From Gilliamella mensalis (GTDB lineage: Bacteria > Pseudomonadota > Gammaproteobacteria > Enterobacterales > Orbaceae): a stretch of 64,000 nucleotides of DNA. Under the pieces are notes generated by a model. That model was not told the DNA's origin. It saw only the letters and a list, made by a program, of their open reading frames with translations, and searched no databases. Position numbers and translations under genes: made by a program. The DNA is taken from NCBI RefSeq assembly GCF_900103085.1, contig NZ_FMWR01000012.1:74651-138650 (forward strand), written 5' to 3'. This document shows, piece by piece, positions 9,192 to 18,562 of this stretch (positions within the stretch are counted from its first letter, which is position 1; each line of letters starts with the position of its first letter).

Positions 9192-9725
9192 ACTAAACCT
9201 AACTGATTGTAAGAAAATGCCAATATAATACCGACAAAGTGTCGGATTGTCACTGTTCGTATAAGCGGAGGGTTCTTTTTAATAAAAAAAGAATGTATAA
9301 AATTTAAGTAAAATTGCTACGCTAGCTTAATGATAATAGACTTTAATCAAACACTAAATTCTCGCCCGAAAGCCACTTGCTTTCATAACAAAATCATCAA
9401 ACAAAAATATCAATAAAACCAATTTGATACCTAAGATTTTTTATAACGCAAAACACGCTGATTTTTCACAATACCTAAACGTTAACAGTGTTATTTATTC
9501 TGTGTCGGAATATGTCTGACAACAGACAATTGAGATTAAGTTATTGATAGGCTTAATGGCAAGTTTATATCGGTCTGTTTTTAAGCATTTAGTATGGTAA
9601 GGGGATTTGTTGTTAAAAATAATATAAAATCTATAAAATAATATGATGTTTTTTTAAGCTTTCATTACCTTTTATCTGTTTCGTTATTTACAATCCTCAT
9701 ACTAACCACTACACTAACTTATGTT
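9192..9725. other. 534-bp intergenic region upstream of the TPP riboswitch
   Basis: There is no gene. It holds the argS leader with a CCGACA-AAG-TGTCGG hairpin (9231-9245), a second small palindrome TGTCTG-ACAA-CAGACA (9513-9528), and the presumed promoter of the thi operon in the AT-rich stretch before 9726. Nothing else was recognised. Confidence 0.5.
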
Positions 9726-9817
9726 CTCAACGGGGTGCCCAGTGGGGCTGAGAATGTTAGATAGACTAACGTAACCCGTCGAACCTGAACTGGATCATGC
9801 CAGCGGAGGGATTTGAG
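9726..9817 (+). promoter_or_regulatory. TPP riboswitch (THI element)
   Basis: The conserved thi-box is plain: GGGGTGCC near 9732, the CTGAGA element at 9748-9753, then ACCCGTCGAACCTGA and GGATCATGCCAGCGGAGGGA up to 9811 (given here in pieces under 20 bases). P1 is formed by CTCAA (9726-9730) with TTGAG (9813-9817). It precedes the thiamine transporter genes, which it should turn off when thiamine pyrophosphate is bound. The 3' strand of P1 can alternatively pair with CTCAAA at 9830-9835, a possible switching helix. Confidence 0.96.
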
Positions 9818-9869
9818 TTATTCCACTTGCTCAAACCTTTTGTCTTTTATTGGCTATTTTGGAGGCAAA

Positions 9870-10865
9870 ATGTTTTGTAAAAAATTGTTATTATCTTTAT
9901 TGTTTTCTGTCCCTTTCTTGGCAAATGCTGCCAATGTAAAACCTACATTAACTGTTTATACTTATAACTCTTTTATTTCAGAGTGGGGACCGGGGCAAGA
10001 GATTGAAAAAGGATTTGAAGCTCAGTGCGACTGCCAACTTGAAATTGTTGCATTAGGCGATGGGGTGGCGGTTTTAAATCGAATTCGCCTTGAAGGGAAT
10101 AGAACCAATGCCGATGTGATCTTAGGGTTAGACAATAACCTTTTAGATCAAGCCAAACAGGCAGGTATTGTTATTCCTCATCAAATCAGTAAGCCAAATA
10201 ATTTAAATACCGACTGGTGGGATAGTAATTTTATGCCTTATGATTTTGGTTATTTTGCCTTTATTTATGATCAGCAAAAGATTAGTAACCCGCCACGCAC
10301 TATGCATGAATTAGTTGATAATAAAGCCAATTGGAAGATTATTTATCAAGATCCAAGAACCAGTACACCTGGCTTAGGTTTATTATTTTGGATAAAGAAT
10401 ATATATGGTGATGATGCGGCATCTGCATGGCAAAAAATAGCTAACAATACTGTGACTGTGACCAAAGGTTGGAGCGAAGCTTACGGTCTATTTTTAAAAG
10501 GTGAAGCTGATTTTGTGCTTAGTTATAGCACTTCACCTGTGGCTCATATTATGAATAATAATGATCATCGTTATACCGCGGCTATTTTTGACGAAGGTCA
10601 CTATCGACAAGTTGAAGTTGCTGGTATTACCAAATACAGTCAGAACCCAGAATTGGCACGTGCTTTTTTAAAATATTTATTAACACCGAATGTTCAACGC
10701 CAAATCGCTGAAAAAAACTTCATGTATCCTATAGTCAATACGCCATTATCCGAAGCTTTTAAAGAGATTAAACCAGTCAATAAAGCACTAGAGTTTGATT
10801 CTAAACAGGTTGAACAGAATCAAAAAGCGTGGGTTCGTGAATGGAAATCTACTATTAGTAAGTAG
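9870..10865 (+). CDS. thiB: Thiamine-binding periplasmic protein ThiB
   Basis: ThiB is the substrate-binding subunit of the thiamine/TPP ABC importer. The 331-residue protein begins with a Sec signal peptide (MFCKKLLLSLLFS... ending near ANA), and the mature part starts with the TLTVYTYNSF motif characteristic of ThiB. WGPG, the DVILGLDNN segment and the YQDPRTSTPGLG motif follow. I place the start at the ATG at 9870 after TTTTGGAGG. An in-frame upstream extension to 9813 would overlap the riboswitch and destroy the signal peptide. First gene of thiBPQ. Confidence 0.95.
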   Translation: MFCKKLLLSLLFSVPFLANAANVKPTLTVYTYNSFISEWGPGQEIEKGFEAQCDCQLEIVALGDGVAVLNRIRLEGNRTNADVILGLDNNLLDQAKQAGIVIPHQISKPNNLNTDWWDSNFMPYDFGYFAFIYDQQKISNPPRTMHELVDNKANWKIIYQDPRTSTPGLGLLFWIKNIYGDDAASAWQKIANNTVTVTKGWSEAYGLFLKGEADFVLSYSTSPVAHIMNNNDHRYTAAIFDEGHYRQVEVAGITKYSQNPELARAFLKYLLTPNVQRQIAEKNFMYPIVNTPLSEAFKEIKPVNKALEFDSKQVEQNQKAWVREWKSTISK

Positions 10866-10879
10866 TTTTATTTAACCTA

Positions 10880-12457
10880 ATGTTGAAATTAAGAACATTA
10901 CTTCCAGGTCTTAGCGCTGCAAGCTTCATCTTAATGGTATTAGGCACAGGGCTATTTGCCCTTGGCTTGGTCGCTATCGAGTCTAATAATTTAACTGTCT
11001 ATTTTGATAGTTATTTAATGCATGTGATTTGGATAACGGTATTTCAAGCAACGCTATCGACACTATTATCTGTCTTATCGGCAATACTAATGGCAAAAGC
11101 CTTATCAATGGTCGATTTTTTTGGTAAACGGTTATTGTTACGCATGATGCCTATTACCTTTATTCTACCCACCCTTGTTGTGGTAACTGGGCTGTTGTCT
11201 ATTTACGGAAAACATGGCTTATTGGCTTGGATTTTTGATTGTTTGGATTTACCTTTTATTGATTCTATTTATGGCTTAAAAGGTATATTACTTGCGCATG
11301 TGTTTCTTAATTTTCCGTATGCTTGTTGTTTATTTTACCAAACCTTAAATAATGTGCCTGTCGCACACAAACAGCTAGCGACACAGTTAAATTTTTCGAG
11401 TTTTACTTATTTTAAATTGGTTGAATGGCCACTACTACGTCGGCAATTGTTCCCGATGGCATCGCTTATTTTTATGCTTTGTTTTTCGAGTTTTGCTATT
11501 GTATTAACGCTTGGTGGTGGGCCCAAATATACCACAATTGAAGTGGCTATTTATCAATCTATTCGTGAGTTTGATTTGATACAAGCTGTATTTTTAGCCT
11601 GTTTGCAGTTAGTTTGTTGTGTTAGTTTTATGCGGTTGATGCAAAAAACAAATTATAACAAAAAACTTAGTGCGAATTACGTTAGGCAAAATTATTGTGT
11701 GCCTGTTTCGTTTCACTTAACTTTGTTGAGTATCGTTATTATTGTTATTGGTGGGCTATTTATTGTGTTGCCCATCATCACCATACTTATTGAAGGCATT
11801 TATTTTTTTCAGTGGTCGTTTTTTACGGCGGCTTTTCAACGAGCTGTTATGTTTTCAGTATTAATTGCTTTCGGATCGGCAATAATTGGTATGCTACTTG
11901 CTTTATTATTACTTTATACCAATAGCCGATTATTGATTAATCAGCAAATACAGTGGAGCAATCGATTAATGTTTGTGGGATCGCTGATTTTAATTGTTCC
12001 AAGCATGGCACTGGCATCGGGTCTGTTTTTATTGTTATTTCCCTACGCGTATAGTTCTGTATTTGTGTGTGGCTTAATTATGTTGTGTAATGGCTTAATG
12101 GCATTACCTTTTGTATTAAAAAATCTTGCCGCACCAATGTATGATGTGACCGCACGCTACTGGCAATTAACTCAATCACTCAATATTGATGGTTTGTTGC
12201 ATTTTTATTTGATTGAATACAAAGCGCTAAAAAAATTAATCGTTCGGAGCTTTGCTTTTTCCGCAATATTATCGTTGGGTGATTTTGGTATTATTGCGTT
12301 ATTTGGTGGGCAGTCCGTGACTACGTTACCCTATTATTTATATGAACAAATATCGCATTATTATTATCAAGAAAGCACCGTAACGGCTGCATTATTGTTA
12401 ATCTTATCTTTTAGTTTACTGGTTGTAATAGATCATGATCGAGCTGAATCACATTAA
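10880..12457 (+). CDS. thiP: Thiamine ABC transporter permease ThiP
   Basis: ThiP is the fused two-half permease of the thiamine importer. The 525 residues contain about twelve hydrophobic segments and two inner-membrane BPD-transport modules. The first EAA-like cytoplasmic loop is around KQLATQLNFSSFTYFKLVEWP and the second around YWQLTQSLNIDG. The N-terminal motif LLPGLSAASF fits the family. The gene begins 14 bases after the thiB stop with only a weak ribosome site, which suggests translational coupling. It ends 23 bases inside thiQ. Confidence 0.93.
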   Translation: MLKLRTLLPGLSAASFILMVLGTGLFALGLVAIESNNLTVYFDSYLMHVIWITVFQATLSTLLSVLSAILMAKALSMVDFFGKRLLLRMMPITFILPTLVVVTGLLSIYGKHGLLAWIFDCLDLPFIDSIYGLKGILLAHVFLNFPYACCLFYQTLNNVPVAHKQLATQLNFSSFTYFKLVEWPLLRRQLFPMASLIFMLCFSSFAIVLTLGGGPKYTTIEVAIYQSIREFDLIQAVFLACLQLVCCVSFMRLMQKTNYNKKLSANYVRQNYCVPVSFHLTLLSIVIIVIGGLFIVLPIITILIEGIYFFQWSFFTAAFQRAVMFSVLIAFGSAIIGMLLALLLLYTNSRLLINQQIQWSNRLMFVGSLILIVPSMALASGLFLLLFPYAYSSVFVCGLIMLCNGLMALPFVLKNLAAPMYDVTARYWQLTQSLNIDGLLHFYLIEYKALKKLIVRSFAFSAILSLGDFGIIALFGGQSVTTLPYYLYEQISHYYYQESTVTAALLLILSFSLLVVIDHDRAESH

Positions 12458-13151
12458 TTATCAATATGATAATTTTAAAATACACTTTAATATTGATATA
12501 CCAGCAAAAGAACGTGTGGTTATTGTTGGGCCTAGTGGTGCAGGTAAAAGTACTTTATTAAATTTAATTGCTGGATTTATTCATCCAAAATCGGGTGATA
12601 TCATTCTTAATAAACAATACGCAAATAACTTACTTCCTGGCAAACGCCCTGTATCAATGTTGTTTCAAGATAACAATTTATTTAGTCACTTAACTGTTGA
12701 ACAAAATATTGCTTTAGGGCTTAAGCCGTCTTTAAAGTTAACAGTAGCAGAGCAACAGACTATTTGTGACATTCTAATTCAAGTGGGACTGGATGGATTT
12801 GGCAAACGATATCCAGAACAGTTATCAGGTGGGCAACGCCAGCGAGTGGCACTTGCGCGTTGTTTAATTCAGCATCGGCCTATTTTATTATTGGATGAGC
12901 CTTTTTCAGCGCTTGATCAAGCTTTACGTTATGAAATGCTAGCGCTAGTTAATCAAATTTGTGATAAGTTTAATTTAACATTAATGATGATATCGCATTA
13001 CCTTGATGATTCGCTCAGTTACTTTTCGCGTTGTTTGGTCGTGGATAATGGGCAGATTGTTTTTAATGATCTGCCAAAACAACTTTTACAACCTAAAAAT
13101 AATGTTTTTGCAAAATTAATTGGTTTAAAGAACGAAAAAAATAAGTATTAG
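12435..13151 (+). CDS. thiQ: Thiamine ABC transporter ATP-binding protein ThiQ
   Basis: ThiQ powers thiamine uptake. This 238-residue ABC ATPase has Walker A GPSGAGKST (about residues 32-40), the Q-loop in MLFQDNN, the signature LSGGQRQRVALAR, Walker B ILLLDEPFSALD and the switch His in MISHYLDD. The ATG at 12435 lies within the end of thiP, giving a 23-base overlap and tight coupling. With thiB and thiP it forms a complete importer under the TPP riboswitch. No terminator is evident right after it. Confidence 0.95.
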   Translation: MIELNHINYQYDNFKIHFNIDIPAKERVVIVGPSGAGKSTLLNLIAGFIHPKSGDIILNKQYANNLLPGKRPVSMLFQDNNLFSHLTVEQNIALGLKPSLKLTVAEQQTICDILIQVGLDGFGKRYPEQLSGGQRQRVALARCLIQHRPILLLDEPFSALDQALRYEMLALVNQICDKFNLTLMMISHYLDDSLSYFSRCLVVDNGQIVFNDLPKQLLQPKNNVFAKLIGLKNEKNKY

Positions 13152-13225
13152 AATTATAGTTGATATTCCTCCTTAAAAATCTACTAATTAAAACTTTTTT
13201 ACAAATTTTAATTAACATCAATGAA

Positions 13226-16200
13226 CTAACTTGGTCGATGAATCTCTAAAATTTTAAGAGTTTTAGGTTTTTTACCTGGAAGATGTAAAGTTTTTTCATC
13301 GTTAACACCAGCTTCAAGTAGTGTCTTTGCCAATGGGCAACTTTCATTGATAACCCCATTGGAAAAATCATTTTCTCCTTTAATTATCTGTACCGTGATA
13401 ATATCATTAGGTTTTGAAACATCAATATAATGAACCAAATCTCCGATTTCTACAACATCAGTTGTTAGATTAATTGGATTATTTTTTTCTAAATTTGTTG
13501 CATTTATATCTCTTGGATTGTGTTCTTTTATTTGCTTTGTGACTATTGTATCTGTAATCTCACTGCCTTTATTTTGATTAGATAATGTAGTTACTTCTCT
13601 GTACTCAGTATAGATATTGTTAATTGGAATATTTGTATTGCTGGGATAAATGTTATATTCAGTAAGTGTATCTAATAGATCTTTAATAACATCTTTTTTA
13701 TAACGATTAAATGTTGATGCAAAACATCTCCAAAATTTCCAGCCTGCTCGTTCCAAAATCCTTTGTCGACGTATATCGTTAGCCCATTGTTCAGGGCCGT
13801 GATATTTATCTCCATCGCACTCAATTGCAAGACGGCTATCGGATTCTCCTTCAACAACCATGTCAATCCTATATGTACCAACACGGACTTGTGGTATTAC
13901 ACGGTAACCATGCGAGACCAAAATGTCAAACATTTCTCTTTCAAATGGGGATTCACAAAGTTCACGAAAATTTTCTAATTTTTCTTCATCTTGGATAAAA
14001 GGTGTTTTGAAATGTTGTATCAGTTTAGATCGTAATTGATCTGCTTTGCTTAATTCATCAATATTAATACTGCGCACTAAATACATACGATCTCTAGCTC
14101 GAGAAGCTGCCACGTTAAAGCGTTGTGCAAACGTATTTTTTGTTTGTGCTTGAACCTGACCTGGTACAACAACCATTGATAAAAATATAATATCCCTTTC
14201 TTTTCCCTGAAAAGTACGAGCATCACCACAAGTGATTTTGTATTGCATGATCACTTCTTCTTCTAATCGTTCATTAAGCATTTGCATGATTTTCAATGCT
14301 TGATCATTACCTAAAAGTGATACAATACCGATAGTTCTACCTTTGAAGTTAGGCATTTCTACAATTTTTTGAATTTCATCAACTATAAATTGAGCTTCAG
14401 GTAGGTTAATATTATTTTTACGATAACCGTCGGTTACATACACATCAATAAGTGGCGGGTCAATACGCTCTGAAACTTTAGGTACACGTAAAGGTTTTAG
14501 TTCATTATTGTAAAATTCACGTTTTGAGTATTCGATAATTGGTGATACGCAACGGAAATGTTCTCTTAGCATTACAGAACTTTTGGCAAAAACCACCTTA
14601 AATAAATCATATATAGATCGCTCTGGTGTCATTTGAGAACGATAGATATCCACCTGATTTGAAAGAAAACGTGTCATCAAACTTTTAATTTTCTCTTCTT
14701 CTAAACCAATACCTTCAGGAGAAACTTGTTTATCGTCTCCGACTACTAATATTTTTTTTGCCCTTAATATTGCAGATAATGCCATTAGGTCTGATTGGGA
14801 TGCTTCATCAATGATAACCAAATCAAATTCCCCAAAATTAGAAGGCAATGATTCACAAATGCGATAGTGTGGCATAATCCAACAAGGAATAGCATTATTT
14901 GCTTTTTCGGCAGCTATTCGTGCATCTCGACGATATCGAACTGCACGAACCCCAGTACCTTTTCCTATTTTATTGACTGCTGCTCTATATGCTTCCAACG
15001 CGGAACGGACATCAGGTGTGGCATTTTCTGCTATTTTTAGCCATGTACGTTTATTTACTGCATCTTTGTAAAGATTTGCTAAATCAAGTTCAAGTTCCTC
15101 CCGTAGTTTTGATAGCCACTTTAAATCCTTACGTGCATCAATTTTATCGATAAAATTAGCTAAACGACATAGACGCCATACTTTATGCCAATTATTTGGA
15201 AGTAATTGTTCATGAGTCCCAGCATAGGGCTCATTGCGTAGTCTTTCAGCCCATTTTTTAGCCCCTGATGCTTCAATCATCTGAGTTACGTTGGAAATTG
15301 TCTTGAAATGCTCTGAGAAAGAATGGATCTTGCGGAGTTTTTCCATTAGCAGAGACCATTTTGCTTGAATGTCATTATTATTGTATTTAGAATTACCTAG
15401 ATAGTTGTTTAAAAATTCTCTAATCTGTTCGGTAATTTCACCTTCACAATCCATAATAGCGTTTAAGAAAGATTCTTTTATCCCCCCCCGAGTTTCTATA
15501 AGACGGTATTGTTGTAGATAGTGTTGAAATACAATTTCAATATGGCTAATCATCTCGTAGGTATAAGGGATTTGTGATGCTTTAGTCCATGAAGAAAATA
15601 AATGATTCAATAGTTTTTTTATTTGTGATTCATGATCAATAATTAAAGAAATCTTATCGTATAGTTTGATAATTTTTTCTGCTTCAGTTATATCTTCTGG
15701 ATTGAGAGATAGTTGAGGTAGAAAAAGTTCATTGGCTAATGTATTCCATCGAATAAGTAGTTCTCTACATGATTTTTTATACTTAATAAATTTAAATATA
15801 TGTTTCCAGTCCTCAGTAGAAGAAGGCTTTGAACCGACAAGAATGATGTTGTTCAATATACGTTTTTGTTCTGTTTTTTTGAACATACCAATCAGTCCGA
15901 ATGGTTTTTTACCTTGAGATAAGTTGTTAACGGCTTCTACTAGTTCAATACTCGATTCAAAATTTTCTGTTAATATTACAGGTCTAAGTAAAAATTGCGT
16001 ACGTGTGCCTAGTATTGTGACGATTTCATTTCTAAGCTCTAGGAATAAATCTAAAATTTTATTTTTTGAGTTACAACGTAAATATCGTTGCAAATCACTA
16101 ATCCATGTTTGCTGAACATTGTCAATTTCTTGAAGTAACAGTTTTAGACTTGATATTTTTTCAACTGTTATAGCTACTGATTTCATAGCCTCGGGAGTAA

Positions 16201-18178
16201 AGCGATCTATGTTTGGCACAGTACCATCAGACTCTTTAGCTTTTAATTCATTTAAAAGTACCAAATCTTGATGAATTTGCAATAGCTTTTCTGATGAGGG
16301 AAAGTTATCAATGTTGGGGATATGTTTACTTAGGTAAGCTAAGTCATCATTTACAGCTTGTCGAGCTTCACGTAATTTTGTAATTTCAGTTTTTCCAAAT
16401 TGAGGTTTGTAAATAGGCTCAATGGTTAGAATATCTGTGAACCATTTTATTTCATCTTGATTATCTGCAACCTCTTTAGCAATGTCATTAGGGGTAATGG
16501 TTTCTTCATCCATTTGTACATTATTGAGATTTAGATTTGCCCAATTTTCTATTTCTTTATCGACTTTGGAAATGCGTGCGTGTAGCGAATCAATTTGCTT
16601 GTCAATATCTTCAATTTTTCTACGATAATCTTTTGGATCAATTAGAGATATTTTTGTGGAAATTTTTTCAATCGCAAAATCAAATTGTTTTATATCCTCT
16701 GCTTCACTGGTCAGTAAGCTGATTGTCAGAGGTCGAATGGCTTTAGGGATTTTTTCTTGTAAAACGGTAAGTGCAGGGGATTTCATTGAAGTAACTAACA
16801 CCCGTTTACCAGATGCAAGATAATGACAGATTACGTTGGCAATAGTATGTGTTTTCCCTGTTCCTGGGGGACCTTGTACTACTACTCCATTATAAGCTTC
16901 TAGCATTTGAATAATTTTAACTTGTTCATCATTATAAGGCATTGGGAAATATAGCTCTGATACATGAGCAGTATCGAGTTTATTGAAATCGATGCTACCA
17001 CTAACCATAGATAAACCACGAAATGGAGGTAGAATTACTTCTTTATTTTCGGATGAAGGCTCTGTTAACAATGATAACACAACATCTGATAAAGACTCTG
17101 AAGAATTGTCACTCAGTTTGTTTTCAAAGCGTTCCAAATCTTGAATATGCATATTATTTGTACGTGGACGAGCTAATATAACCCAAGTATCAGTAATTAC
17201 TAAATTTTCTGTCAATTTTGGGAGTGATCTATCATCTGCAGTGGTTTGTGATGGCCAATAGGTACCAGATGAATCTAAATGCGTGACTGCAGAGTTCAGT
17301 AATGGCTTAAAGGTACTTGGATCAAAAGGATTAAGAATACCACCTGTCGACTCAAAAAACTTTTTACTTTCTTCTAAAAGTTGAGCTATAGAGGGATTAT
17401 ACATCGATTCATATATATCAACTTCTAATTGTGGTTTTGATGAACGGGGTCTTATTTCTAAGGACATTGTTGTTTTATTGAGTGAAATTTCTACTAATTG
17501 GGTCAATAAAGGATATGTAATATCCCCTGTAGGTAACTTCCATAAAGCAATACCTACTCCTAAAACCAACTCCAGCTGTGCATTAGCTAAATTATCTTGT
17601 ATTTTTTGGGACAACATAAATAGCTCTGAATACAGTTTTATGCTTTTTCTATTTTCTTTTTCTTTCGTCGCCCACGGTTTCCATTTCTCTTCAATGTATG
17701 ACTTAAATTGTTCTTTAACTAGTTGTTTATCATCAAAATCTTTAAATTTTATCGGATGAGAATTAACATCTTCTTCGACTGTTTCATCATTTATAATCGG
17801 ATTATTTGATGTAATGGTTAGTGCGCCTATATCTATAAGTGATTGGCGTATAACGTGATCTTTTATAGATGGTTCTTTGTTGGGTTCTTGAGATAGATCA
17901 ATCCATATTTTAAGAAGTTTTTTTTCGGGAATTGGTGGCGGGGTTTCTCGTAATCTATCTATGCAAAACCAAATTTCATCACATTCAACTTTATTACAAT
18001 TAAAAGTTATTCCTGGCAGCCCTCTAATTTCTTCTTCCAGAAGACAAAATTCTTTTTTGTGCTGAGAAATATTCTTGACAGGTGATTTATCTAATAAGGC
18101 AGTTTGTTTGGTAAACTCAATCAAAGAGGAAAGGCGCTGATATTGAATGTTTATTGGTTTCATATTGGGTTTTTCCAC
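13226..18178 (-). CDS. Giant SF1 helicase with PD-(D/E)XK/Vsr-like nuclease and GreA-like C-terminus
   Basis: I cannot name a characterised homologue of this 1650-residue protein. Residues ~1-400 have no recognised domain. The SF1 (UPF1-like) helicase motif I QGPPGTGKT is at ~435-443. A ~650-residue helical, coiled-coil-rich insertion separates it from motif II IIDEASQSD at ~1120. GDDKQVSP (motif III), DARTFQGKERD (motif V) and AASRARDRMYLV (motif VI) follow. Residues ~1400-1485 form a DUF559/Vsr-type nuclease (FEREMF, YRIDMVV, IECDGDKYHG, RRQRILERAGWKFWR). Residues ~1580-1650 resemble the FKBP-like C-terminal domain of GreA. Helicase-nuclease giants of this sort are often anti-phage. It stands alone between thiQ and dinB. 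Confidence 0.85.
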   Translation of the reverse strand: MEKPNMKPINIQYQRLSSLIEFTKQTALLDKSPVKNISQHKKEFCLLEEEIRGLPGITFNCNKVECDEIWFCIDRLRETPPPIPEKKLLKIWIDLSQEPNKEPSIKDHVIRQSLIDIGALTITSNNPIINDETVEEDVNSHPIKFKDFDDKQLVKEQFKSYIEEKWKPWATKEKENRKSIKLYSELFMLSQKIQDNLANAQLELVLGVGIALWKLPTGDITYPLLTQLVEISLNKTTMSLEIRPRSSKPQLEVDIYESMYNPSIAQLLEESKKFFESTGGILNPFDPSTFKPLLNSAVTHLDSSGTYWPSQTTADDRSLPKLTENLVITDTWVILARPRTNNMHIQDLERFENKLSDNSSESLSDVVLSLLTEPSSENKEVILPPFRGLSMVSGSIDFNKLDTAHVSELYFPMPYNDEQVKIIQMLEAYNGVVVQGPPGTGKTHTIANVICHYLASGKRVLVTSMKSPALTVLQEKIPKAIRPLTISLLTSEAEDIKQFDFAIEKISTKISLIDPKDYRRKIEDIDKQIDSLHARISKVDKEIENWANLNLNNVQMDEETITPNDIAKEVADNQDEIKWFTDILTIEPIYKPQFGKTEITKLREARQAVNDDLAYLSKHIPNIDNFPSSEKLLQIHQDLVLLNELKAKESDGTVPNIDRFTPEAMKSVAITVEKISSLKLLLQEIDNVQQTWISDLQRYLRCNSKNKILDLFLELRNEIVTILGTRTQFLLRPVILTENFESSIELVEAVNNLSQGKKPFGLIGMFKKTEQKRILNNIILVGSKPSSTEDWKHIFKFIKYKKSCRELLIRWNTLANELFLPQLSLNPEDITEAEKIIKLYDKISLIIDHESQIKKLLNHLFSSWTKASQIPYTYEMISHIEIVFQHYLQQYRLIETRGGIKESFLNAIMDCEGEITEQIREFLNNYLGNSKYNNNDIQAKWSLLMEKLRKIHSFSEHFKTISNVTQMIEASGAKKWAERLRNEPYAGTHEQLLPNNWHKVWRLCRLANFIDKIDARKDLKWLSKLREELELDLANLYKDAVNKRTWLKIAENATPDVRSALEAYRAAVNKIGKGTGVRAVRYRRDARIAAEKANNAIPCWIMPHYRICESLPSNFGEFDLVIIDEASQSDLMALSAILRAKKILVVGDDKQVSPEGIGLEEEKIKSLMTRFLSNQVDIYRSQMTPERSIYDLFKVVFAKSSVMLREHFRCVSPIIEYSKREFYNNELKPLRVPKVSERIDPPLIDVYVTDGYRKNNINLPEAQFIVDEIQKIVEMPNFKGRTIGIVSLLGNDQALKIMQMLNERLEEEVIMQYKITCGDARTFQGKERDIIFLSMVVVPGQVQAQTKNTFAQRFNVAASRARDRMYLVRSINIDELSKADQLRSKLIQHFKTPFIQDEEKLENFRELCESPFEREMFDILVSHGYRVIPQVRVGTYRIDMVVEGESDSRLAIECDGDKYHGPEQWANDIRRQRILERAGWKFWRCFASTFNRYKKDVIKDLLDTLTEYNIYPSNTNIPINNIYTEYREVTTLSNQNKGSEITDTIVTKQIKEHNPRDINATNLEKNNPINLTTDVVEIGDLVHYIDVSKPNDIITVQIIKGENDFSNGVINESCPLAKTLLEAGVNDEKTLHLPGKKPKTLKILEIHRPS

Positions 18179-18562
18179 GTTGTTTACTCTTTTTTAATAA
18201 ATTATAAAATTATATTAAAAGCAATTTTTATAATTAGGGAAATAACTGATTAATGATCGGCATGGAACTTTTATTAATGTATTTTATCTTAATAACTACT
18301 GTTAATAAAGTTTGTTCTTTAACCTATTTAGATTGAAATTTAAAAAAATTTTAATTGAAGTAAATGGTTGTGAGATATCTTTGAATATTAAATACAATAT
18401 TTAAAATATAATAAATAAATTTTAAAACCTATGTCTATTAGAAGTTTAAACAACTCGGTGTTTTCTTACTACTAAGTAATCGCCACAGGTTGTTTACAGA
18501 GCTGTTTAAGGTATGATATTGTATATTTATACAGTTGTATTTTAAGTGTCGTAAATCCGTTT
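18179..18562. other. 384-bp divergent intergenic region
   Basis: It separates the start of the giant helicase gene (minus) from dinB (plus). It is very AT-rich and should contain both promoters. The only recognised site is a LexA-like box near dinB (18519-18534). No small gene or RNA was recognised. Confidence 0.5.
18519..18534 (+). promoter_or_regulatory. Probable LexA (SOS) box upstream of dinB
   Basis: The sequence TTGT-ATATTTAT-ACAG matches the LexA consensus CTGT-N8-ACAG except for the first base. It ends 28 bases before the dinB start, the position expected for SOS repression of dinB. Confidence 0.75.

Noticed and set aside
9813..9869. Upstream start for ThiB inside the riboswitch
   Set aside because: It would overlap the P1 strand of the TPP aptamer and put 19 residues before the signal peptide; GGAGG clearly serves the ATG at 9870.
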